Source of the DNA: Agriotes lineatus
Lineage: Eukaryota > Arthropoda > Insecta > Coleoptera > Elateridae
NCBI GenBank assembly: GCA_940337035.1
Contig: CALNHX010001931.1
Span: forward strand, 62,001 to 126,000
Reading direction: 5' to 3'
DNA length: 64,000 bases
Below the pieces are notes generated by a model. That model saw only the letters and a program-made list of their open reading frames with translations, did not search any database and was not told the origin of the DNA. The first letter of the stretch is position 1, and each line of letters starts with the position of its first letter. Position numbers and translations under genes: made by a program. Below are positions 57,675 to 64,000 of the stretch, in pieces.

Positions 57675-58542
57675 TAGAGATGTCCGCGTGAGTGCGTGTT
57701 CACTGACGTCACGCACGTTTCAAGCTTGCTTTAAACACTCACGTTCACTCACATTCACGTCGTAACCCTCCACTCACGACCTGACTCTGGTCAGAACTTG
57801 GATGGGAGTTCCACGGCTGCTTCTGTCGGCGCACCGTGGTACGGCTGCCACGTAAATAGTTGGTCCCAGATGTCATAATAACATCATGACAGTCGTAAAT
57901 GGAGTAGGAGGTTTCTGTAAAATGTACAGCGACGCCTATAATTGGCCTAACGGCTGTTGTCTAAGTACTAAATAAAAAAAATACTACAATAGCTTACAAC
58001 AAGAGATAAATACTGATTTCTCAAAAAAACATGTCTTGCAACCGTCTTCGAAAACATTACTTTTATTACCAAAAGCTGGCATTGAAATTGACTTTTCCCT
58101 AACTGATCAGAATACAAGAAGGTGTATGTTTCTAGAAAAAAAAATGATTCTTAGGTTTAAAAGTACTTTTACGTCTGAGAAACTAAAACTAAGTTCTACT
58201 TGGTCGCCTATAGACGAAAAAATGCGATTAACTGTAGACACAACATTCACAATACAACACAGGTGCGAATCTCCGTCGCTGCAGGCTGCCACACAGAAGT
58301 ACAATGACGTCCCGCTCCAGCTCTAGATCTTCCACATGGTTGAGCAGCGAGGGAGCGGGGCACCCTGCAGTCACTTATTCGTTACTAAATTGTTAACGTG
58401 AAATTAACGTGGAACGTGAGTCACGCCTTGGATATTTTCAGTCACGTTCATGGCCCAATTTTCAAATATTACTCACGTTCATGACAGGACCCGCCGTGAC
58501 ACAGCGCGACCCGATTATTTTCACGTCACGCGCCCATCTCTA
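57675..58542. mobile_element. hAT-like non-autonomous element (868 bp)
   Basis: Ends TAGAGATGTCCGCGTGAG and ...CACGCGCCCATCTCTA are imperfect inverted repeats typical of a hAT group; flanks CGTTTAAG (57667-57674) and CTTTAAAG (58543-58550) match at 6 of 8 bases. Both subterminal regions are full of repeated (T)CACGT(T/C) words in both orientations, possible transposase binding sites. The 96-codon frame at 58036-58326 (LSSTWSPIDEKMRLTVDTTF) is not identifiable. Confidence 0.75.
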
Positions 58543-58550
58543 CTTTAAAG

Positions 58551-58940
58551 CTAACGCTCTAACTATATTTTTCTTTATCTAAAATGTGAAATTCGTAAAT
58601 AAATATTAAGGAAACCGAATAAATATCTCGACTGATTGACCGTGGTTTCTTAACGATTTTATTTAGAAAAGTAAAGAAACTGCACCTTGGATCAAAGACA
58701 CCTTCACATTATAACAAATGCTTGTGACCAACTGGTGGAGAAGTTGATAACTACGAGTGGCAACATTTAAAATCACATTTAGGATATTTGTAACAGTGTC
58801 CTTATGATGTGAATAAAATGAAAGTGGCCAGAACCGGTGTACTAGTCAAAACTGAAGTCTTTAACCCATTTGTATTTTTACGTCAGCTTATAATGGAAGT
58901 AGTAATCGGGCGCTTTAATTGGAGCAATCAGGCGATTAAA
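58551..58940. other. no gene
   Basis: AT-rich, nothing recognisable. Confidence 0.5.
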
Positions 58941-58949
58941 TTGATTGAC

Positions 58950-59110
58950 CTAATTAAATCCGCGAATTAAATCCGCGGTTTGACCTAATTAATTCCGCGG
59001 ATTGACCTAATTAATTTCGCGGATTGATCTAATTATTCTTCATATGTGCTACTGATTAATCACATATGAAGTTTGATATGTAATTTACATATGTGCTACT
59101 GATTAAATTA
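58950..59110. repeat. cluster of short repeats: CCGCGGATTGACCTAATTAA and CATATGTGCTACTGATTAA
   Basis: The CCGCG(G/A)(A/T)TTGACCTAATTAA unit (about 25 bp) is repeated three to four times at 58950-59040. The second unit, CATATGTGCTACTGATTAA, occurs at 59041 and about 59090, with an inverted CACATATGAAG between them. Confidence 0.7.
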
Positions 59111-59503
59111 CGCGAGGCCATTTTTAATTTGCTTCCGATTAAATTACGCGTCGGACTTCGGCGGCCATCTTGGATTTCTGGCGGGAATATTTGAAATTTG
59201 AATTTTTCCGATTTTTTCTAAGTTCCATTATTTGAATTTTAAACTTCCCGGGTGTCGGCCATCTTGGTGCACGCGCACTTCTCACGGCTGTCGTTTTTAA
59301 TTTTGAATTTTCGCGGAAATATTTGAAGTTCATATAGGTAAGAAAGGGGGGCAGCGCTGCTATTCAGCTACCGTGTTTCGGCTACCATCTCAAGGTCAAC
59401 CATATAGCCTTGCAGGTTTCTGCTTGTCCCGTCTTCTTACTTTTTATATCACCATGGGAAATTTAATTTTAGGAGAAAAAAATAATAAATGGGTAAAAAA
59501 CAT
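59111..59503. other. spacer before the divergent module
   Basis: Contains CGGCCATCTTGG/GGCCATCTTGGTG near-repeats (59160-59265) and no conserved frame. Confidence 0.4.
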
Positions 59504-59509
59504 TTTATT
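59504..59509 (-). terminator. polyadenylation signal for the OB-like gene
   Basis: AATAAA on the minus strand, about 41 bases past the stop codon at 59550-59552. Good spacing for a polymerase II gene end. Confidence 0.5.
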
Positions 59510-59549
59510 GTTTTACAAATTGAAAAATTACAAAAAAAGATCGTACAAT

Positions 59550-60356
59550 TTACACACAGAACACAACCCTTTCCTTATGTTTACTTACAGTAGTCTTAAT
59601 TCTATCCAATTTAATTTTTATTCTGTAATTTAAATCTAAGTTTAAATCTTGTATTTCTTTTTCTAACCAGTAATTAGATATGTACAACTGTTCTAAGTTT
59701 TCGAACTGTAAAATATAACGAATCTTTTGTCTGAATTGTTTTTGTTTAATTGCTTTAATAGTTAGTTCCGTTCCTTCTTCTAATTCTTCCAACCGATGAC
59801 ATTGTGTAACCTTAATACTACCTTTTATTTCTTGCATAGTAATATGGTCAATTTGTTCTATTCCATCCTGGCAAGATGAACTATTATTATCCATATTTTG
59901 CAACACTTCCGTAAAATATTTAAGTTCCTCAACCTTCGGGAATGAGTGACCATTAAATGTTGTAATTCCGTTGGTTTTAAATGATATAAATGGTTCCTCG
60001 GTTGTTAAACATATTATATCCGAATTGTTAAAGGGAATTACAATGTAACCTTCTTCTTTAAGTTTTTCTTTCGAGTTGTAAATACTTAAAAACACATTTT
60101 TGTAATGTCCTTTTAAGAAGTAAACGCTTTTACACCCATTTTTTTCTCCAAGTATTCCGACATATGGATATTTCCCATAATTGTTATATCCGCTATTATT
60201 TACAGTAAATGCGGAAATCGTATAACATCCAGTTATATCCAAATTTCTCCATTGATTTTTAAAGTAATTTCTTAAAGTTTCTCTCATTTCTATTAACTTA
60301 TGTTCTTTCTCGAGCAAATATTTGTATTGTTCTTTTATAGCAATTGTATTTTGCAC
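59550..60356 (-). CDS. unidentified protein with OB-fold-like C-terminus, partner of the Rep-like gene
   Basis: A 268-codon minus-strand frame, intronless. I cannot name it. Visible: an N-terminal charged helix (YKYLLEKEHKLIEMRETLRN), a central region with aromatic and Gly residues (VNNSGYNNYGKYPYVGILGE), and a C-terminus whose pattern LEELEEGTELTIKAIKQKQF, RQKIRYILQFE, QLYISNYWLEKEI resembles OB-fold nucleic-acid-binding proteins of insect virus-like elements (L..L..g..Y.I..a......yil.l......lP.rw). The frame opens without an ATG: it starts at GTG, the first ATG is codon 24, and a coiled-coil-like RKRELELEEINLKK lies just upstream in another frame across an A7 run. So the 5' end may be frameshifted, or the start is internal. 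Single-strand DNA binding would suit the Rep-like neighbour; this is inference. Confidence 0.55.
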   Translation of the reverse strand: MQNTIAIKEQYKYLLEKEHKLIEMRETLRNYFKNQWRNLDITGCYTISAFTVNNSGYNNYGKYPYVGILGEKNGCKSVYFLKGHYKNVFLSIYNSKEKLKEEGYIVIPFNNSDIICLTTEEPFISFKTNGITTFNGHSFPKVEELKYFTEVLQNMDNNSSSCQDGIEQIDHITMQEIKGSIKVTQCHRLEELEEGTELTIKAIKQKQFRQKIRYILQFENLEQLYISNYWLEKEIQDLNLDLNYRIKIKLDRIKTTVSKHKERVVFCV

Positions 60357-60533
60357 ATATTCTACTTTTCGTTTTTTTCAAATTTATTTCTTCCAGCTCT
60401 AGTTCTCGTTTCCTTGCACTTAATATATAAACAGAGGAGAGTGGTATGGAGGGGCGTGACTTATTATTGTTAGGTATATAATAAAAAATTCCCAGATTAA
60501 ATTTAGTATTGTGAAGTAGCTGAAACTGTGAAC
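60357..60533. promoter_or_regulatory. divergent promoter between the OB-like and Rep-like genes
   Basis: A TATA-like TATATATTAAG faces left (about 60420-60430) and TATATAATAAAA faces right (60474-60484), about 50-60 bases before the Rep-like ATG at 60534. The segment between contains GGTATGGAGGGGCGTGAC; GGTATGGAGG recurs just after the Rep-like stop (62370), which might mark element-internal sites. Confidence 0.5.
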
Positions 60534-62366
60534 ATGAGCTCCTCTAAAGTGTATAGTATTACCCAGCTCTTGGGGAATAAAATAAAACCAACTAACGAGA
60601 GATTCGGACTCTGGCTATTAGTAGAAAATCTCGACAACAACAACATAATTACAGATGTTGGAAATATAAATTATACACAAGGCGAACAACTCCTTACCAG
60701 CAGCAATTTAGATTTACTGACGCCGATTACAGAACCGTTTTGTGACAATGTAATGTTGGCTAAAATTATTGATCTTGTAGATTGCGAAGGAGAAAGTGGT
60801 CTTATTGTTAAGAAGGAGATATGCGGTGCTTGTAATAGTCACTTACGAGGGAAATTCTCTAAATTTATTTCTGCTAGACATGGAGTAAAAGCAAAATTAC
60901 CTTATCTTCTACAAAGTGAGAACAGGATGGCAAGAGGAATTATACAAGTTATTGGAAAGGAAGGTCTGGAAAATATTAACAAAAAATATAAACATCCAGT
61001 AGTAATTCCTTACAAAGTAGAACTAGCCGACGTTAATGTGCAGACCCTGTTAGAAGAAATACCAGAAATTTTAAAACAGCTCCAAATAGATGATTACTAC
61101 CTTTTGGATTTGGATATAACGCAAGATTTTGCAGGAATATTTAACAAGATAGAAATGGGCCATTATTTGACTACTAACCATAACTTTTGTCACCAAGGAG
61201 AGTCCAAGGAAAATTATAATGTGATTGTAGACAATGATAAAACAGTTGGTATTGATTGTTTAACATGGTTAAATTCGAATGCTAGAGTTAAAATATACAA
61301 CAAATTTGTTTGTCAAATGACCAGTCCAGGCGTTAACAAACAGATTGGTAACCATATTATCGACTTTATCAATTGCCCGGATACCCGTTTAAAGGAAACA
61401 TTTTCGTCTATTTCCGCTAAGGAACATGGAATTACAAGATTGGAGGCAACAATATACAATTATACTATTGGAGATTATTATAATGCACACAATGTATTTG
61501 ATCCTTTAAAAGATTGTTTAAATTTATTGGAAACTAGTAAAATGTACTTCCAAGATGCGCCAATATATTCTGTCTCAATTGATAAAATGTGGACCAAATT
61601 GACTAATACTCTGCAGAATAGTTGTTGTGTTGTATTTAATAATGTCTTACAATATGTTTATTGGGGAAATAGAAATACAAGAAAGTTGACTGGATTACAA
61701 ATTAAATTACCCGATAATCTAGAAAACCGAAATAAGATGATAAATTATGCACTTTCTGCTTTTAGTTTTAATTATCTGCCAATTAATTATGTAGAAATTG
61801 TAGAAAATGATAAAACAGTTGGTATTGATTGTTTAACATGGTTAAATTCGAATGCTAGAGTTAAAATATACAACAAATTTGTTTGTCAAATGACCAGTCC
61901 AGGCGTTAACAAACAGATTGGTAACCATATTATCGACTTTATCAATTGCCCGGATACCCGTTTAAAGGAAACATTTTCGTCTATTTCCGCTAAGGAACAT
62001 GGAATTACAAGATTGGAGGCAACAATATACAATTATACTATTGGAGATTATTATAATGCACACAATGTATTTGATCCTTTAAAAGATTGTTTAAATTTAT
62101 TGGAAACTAGTAAAATGTACTTCCAAGATGCGCCAATATATTCTGTCTCAATTGATAAAATGTGGACCAAATTGACTAATACTCTGCAGAATAGTTGTTG
62201 TGTTGTATTTAATAATGTCTTACAATATGTTTATTGGGGAAATAGAAATACAAGAAAGTTGACTGGATTACAAATTAAATTACCCGATAATCTAGAAAAC
62301 CGAAATAAGATGATAAATTATGCACTTTCTGCTTTTAGTTTTAATTATCTGCCAATTAATTATTAA
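60534..62366 (+). CDS. Rep-like (rolling-circle initiator-like) protein with duplicated C-terminal half
   Basis: An intronless 610-codon frame from ATG 60534 (an in-frame GTG lies two codons upstream). The first ~230 residues are unique and include a CGAC/HL cysteine-histidine patch (KKEICGACNSHLRGKF) and LLDLDITQDFAGIFNK. Then a 191-residue block occurs twice: GIDCLTWLNSNARVKIYNKF ... EHGITRLEATIYNYTIGDYY ... VYWGNRNTRKLTGLQIKL. The order D..(Q)DF, then R.KIYNK, then TR.E..., with tyrosines right after, parallels Rep_trans-type initiators of plasmids and filamentous phages (D.T.DF; R.YDK; R.E.E). These nick one strand through a tyrosine to start rolling-circle replication. The match is by motif order only, not by alignment, so the role is inferred. 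Without the duplication the protein would be about 419 residues. No intron, low GC like the neighbouring OB-like gene. Confidence 0.55.
   Translation: MSSSKVYSITQLLGNKIKPTNERFGLWLLVENLDNNNIITDVGNINYTQGEQLLTSSNLDLLTPITEPFCDNVMLAKIIDLVDCEGESGLIVKKEICGACNSHLRGKFSKFISARHGVKAKLPYLLQSENRMARGIIQVIGKEGLENINKKYKHPVVIPYKVELADVNVQTLLEEIPEILKQLQIDDYYLLDLDITQDFAGIFNKIEMGHYLTTNHNFCHQGESKENYNVIVDNDKTVGIDCLTWLNSNARVKIYNKFVCQMTSPGVNKQIGNHIIDFINCPDTRLKETFSSISAKEHGITRLEATIYNYTIGDYYNAHNVFDPLKDCLNLLETSKMYFQDAPIYSVSIDKMWTKLTNTLQNSCCVVFNNVLQYVYWGNRNTRKLTGLQIKLPDNLENRNKMINYALSAFSFNYLPINYVEIVENDKTVGIDCLTWLNSNARVKIYNKFVCQMTSPGVNKQIGNHIIDFINCPDTRLKETFSSISAKEHGITRLEATIYNYTIGDYYNAHNVFDPLKDCLNLLETSKMYFQDAPIYSVSIDKMWTKLTNTLQNSCCVVFNNVLQYVYWGNRNTRKLTGLQIKLPDNLENRNKMINYALSAFSFNYLPINY
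61224..61796 (+). repeat. 573-bp tandem duplication, first copy
   Basis: Offset to the second copy is exactly 573 bp (191 codons), keeping frame. The only difference I see is ATTGTAGACAATG versus ATTGTAGAAAATG at the start, plus the junction GTAGAA (61791-61796), where the second copy instead runs into the stop. Confidence 0.92.
61797..62363 (+). repeat. 573-bp tandem duplication, second copy
   Basis: Identical by eye to the first copy up to CCAATTAATTAT, then TAA ends the frame (62364-62366). The identity argues for a very recent event, or for a genome-assembly artefact. Confidence 0.92.
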
Positions 62367-62526
62367 AATTGGTATGGAGGCATTCGTAAATGTGCGCCCG
62401 GCAAGGCTAGACGTGTGGTTTGTGGCTGCTAAAGTAAAGTAAATCTAGGCACAGCAGTGCTTTTCTTATTACATTAGCGATAATACCATCGAAAAAATTT
62501 TGTTTTTTTTTTTTTTTGTGTACAAT

Positions 62527-63177
62527 ATGTTAACCCGAGAAGATACCGAGGCCATCACAAAGCAAATCAACGAAGCAACAAAAAGCCTCTGCAGCAATGA
62601 GGCATTCGTCTCGCTCATCGCCGCTACAGTGGCAAAAGTTGTTATCAAAACCGTGGATGAAAAACTTATCGTACAACAGCAGGAAATAGATGATCTGAAG
62701 CAAAAGTGTAAGAAATTGGAAGAGGAATGTATACAAAAAGGCGCTGATATGGACAACCTCGAACAATACTCGCGCAGGAACAGCGTGCGAATTTTTGGAA
62801 TTTTAGAAGAGCCCAATGAAACCGTGAGTGTATCTGTTTTAAAACTGTTTAACGATAAACTGAAAGTTCCAATTCTGCTCGAACATATTGATCGGTGTCA
62901 TAGAGTAGGTAAAAGAGAACACAACCGCCCTCGACCAATAATAGTAAAGTTCATAAGCTACCATTATAAAAATCTAGTATATAAGGTAAAAAAGCAACTA
63001 AAAGGATCTCGGATCGTCATTAAAGAAGATCTTACCAGGATTCGTGCCAACCTGTTAAAGGCAGCAATTGCAAAATTTCAAGCTAAAAATGTATGGACCG
63101 TAGATGGGAGAGTTGTAATTAGCGTCAATAATACCAAAACAACCGTATGTTGCATGAATGATCTCGAGAAACTGTAA
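62527..63177 (+). CDS. LINE ORF1 protein (coiled coil plus RRM, L1-ORF1-like)
   Basis: RNA-binding chaperone type of LINE ORF1. ATG 62527 is preferred because upstream in-frame codons come from a T-run without an ATG. The N-terminus is followed by a coiled coil (LIVQQQEIDDLKQKCKKLEE). Then comes the conserved DNLEQYSRRNSVRIFGI, which opens the RRM-like domain; IDRCHRVGKREHNRPRPIIV and KVKKQLKGSRIVIKEDLTR continue it, and the frame ends at TAA 63175-63177. 216 residues; intact. Confidence 0.88.
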   Translation: MLTREDTEAITKQINEATKSLCSNEAFVSLIAATVAKVVIKTVDEKLIVQQQEIDDLKQKCKKLEEECIQKGADMDNLEQYSRRNSVRIFGILEEPNETVSVSVLKLFNDKLKVPILLEHIDRCHRVGKREHNRPRPIIVKFISYHYKNLVYKVKKQLKGSRIVIKEDLTRIRANLLKAAIAKFQAKNVWTVDGRVVISVNNTKTTVCCMNDLEKL

Positions 63178-63599
63178 TATATTCGCTGTTGTGATTTACT
63201 ATGTGAACAATCATTAAAGCTAGCCGCAAATACCCACAACTTGTCTTTACACTTTGTTTAAATTTAGCCTTTCTTCTGAGCTAATCGCTACAGAACACAC
63301 AATCGCTCAATCAAGTTTCGCACCTGTGTAGACATTTATTTGTTTACATAGATAAAATTATTTTCCCCAATTGACCGTCATTATTACACACGAGTACCTA
63401 CTGTTGCTTTCCAAATATTCTTTTGATTAATTTTAAACTTCTAATTTTCTTTTTGTAAAAAAGGGAAAATATATTTTCTATTAAGTGGCGAGGATTATTT
63501 TGTTAGTAACTAACGGTAGCGTTATAAAATATTTTTGTTCTTTCTTATATATATATATTTTTTTTCTTTTTCTCTGCATTTGCTTCTTGATTTATTCGC
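63178..63599 (+). other. spacer between ORF1 and ORF2 of the LINE
   Basis: AT-rich, with a (TA)n/(T)n stretch at 63546-63575. No coding sequence. A longer spacer than in most bicistronic LINEs. Confidence 0.5.
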
Positions 63600-64000
63600 A
63601 TGCTGCAGTTGAGTATTGCGCATATCAATGCTCAATCAATTACAAATGATTTTCATTTATTTAGTGAATTTGTATTGTCTAACAATTATGATATTATTGC
63701 CGTTTCAGAAACTTTCTTAAACGATAATATAGATGATGCCCACGTGGGAATTGCTAATTATTCTGTGTTGCGTAAGGATCGTGCTACTTTTGGTGGTGGC
63801 GTTGCTTTTTATATTAAATGCATTTTAAAGTTTACAGTTCTTGATATAATTACTACCTACGACTATGAACAGCTTTGGATTAGTGTTAATATTAATAAAC
63901 AAAATTTTGCAATTGGGGTGGTGTATCTGTCGCACAGGAGCAAGTATCGTATTTTTATTGAAGGATTTGAAGAAACTTTAAGTAGCTTGCTGCCTGTTTA
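63600..64000 (+). CDS. LINE ORF2, N-terminal APE-type endonuclease (cut by window end)
   Basis: ATG 63600 begins MLQLSIAHINAQSIT; YDIIAVSETFL carries the catalytic Glu in the SET(F/W)L motif. LRKDRATFGGGVAFYIK and QLWISVNINKQNFAIGVVYL follow, all standard blocks of the endonuclease of CR1/Jockey-group LINEs. It is open without a stop through base 64000, so the reverse transcriptase should lie to the right of the window. It is unlike the Jockey copy at 23330-28760. Confidence 0.9.
   Translation, partial: MLQLSIAHINAQSITNDFHLFSEFVLSNNYDIIAVSETFLNDNIDDAHVGIANYSVLRKDRATFGGGVAFYIKCILKFTVLDIITTYDYEQLWISVNINKQNFAIGVVYLSHRSKYRIFIEGFEETLSSLLPV

Larger units (their letters stand above)
62367..64000 (+). 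mobile_element. LINE with RRM-type ORF1, 5' part; runs off the window
   Basis: ORF1 (62527-63177), a 422-base spacer, then ORF2 endonuclease from 63600 to the window end. Both frames are intact as far as visible, so the copy may be young. The 5' limit is not defined; GC-richer sequence begins at about 62390 (GTGCGCCCGGCAAGGC). Confidence 0.8.

Noticed and set aside
62469..62816. 115-codon minus-strand frame opposite LINE ORF1
   Set aside because: Shadow of ORF1, which has the conserved coiled coil and RRM motifs on the plus strand.
1..64000. tRNA or rRNA genes
   Set aside because: No cloverleaf-compatible sequence or rRNA core was found by eye; the tRNA-Lys-like matches are retrotransposon primer sites, not tRNA genes.

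Overview
The window is AT-rich eukaryotic DNA from an arthropod, most likely an insect. Beetle- or hemipteran-like is only a guess. It has no bacterial-style operons. Nearly everything I can identify is a transposable element, often nested in others: Ty3/Gypsy LTR elements primed by tRNA-Lys(CTT), a Jockey-clade LINE, an RTE LINE, a Penelope-like element with a hammerhead ribozyme candidate, a second LINE with an RRM-type ORF1, and mariner/Tc1, pogo and hAT-like DNA transposons. Only two places look like possible host genes: a spliced THAP-domain gene start (50518-51033) and a weak exon plus promoter candidate (40795-41350).

Layout. 1-2027: non-coding. 2028-18073: a Gypsy element (element 1; 2.37-kb LTRs, 4-bp target duplication AACG) with a broken gag-protease frame and an open pol frame. 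Its 3' LTR is split by element 2 (11879-17598, minus strand, target duplication ATGG), which has ~1.03-kb LTRs and a 3.66-kb non-coding interior. 18074-22852: decayed DNA with a LINE-like 3' end and an inverted pair of Tc1-like transposase tails. 22853-23275: 5' piece of a mariner. 23330-28760: a dead Jockey LINE on the minus strand, cut by a 753-bp foldback element and a 1396-bp unidentified insert. 30453-35941: element 3, a second non-coding LTR element with nearly identical 1982-bp LTRs. 35942-50140: mostly unannotatable, with two GC-rich stretches (36960-38700, 47170-48700), one MITE and short repeats. 50518-51033: THAP gene. 51658-53400: hammerhead candidate and Penelope remnant. 53410-56836: a nest of inverted-repeat elements around an RTE fragment. 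56990-57553: pogo transposase pseudogene. 57675-58542: hAT-like element. 59504-62366: a divergent two-gene module. 62527-64000: start of another LINE.

How parts work together. Elements 1, 2 and 3 share the same polypurine tract/LTR edge (GGGGGGAG...TGTTACG), and the same type of tRNA-Lys primer site. Only element 1 codes for reverse transcriptase and integrase, so elements 2 and 3 look like non-autonomous passengers mobilised by a relative of element 1.

The most unusual segment is 59504-62366. A gene whose motif order resembles rolling-circle initiators of the Rep_trans type (D..QDF, RVKIYNK, TRLEATIYNY) is transcribed away from a gene with an OB-fold-like C-terminus. Each has its own TATA-like signal. 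The Rep-like gene carries an exact in-frame 573-bp tandem duplication. I could not match this module to a named eukaryotic element; it may be an endogenised small replicon or an undescribed transposon.
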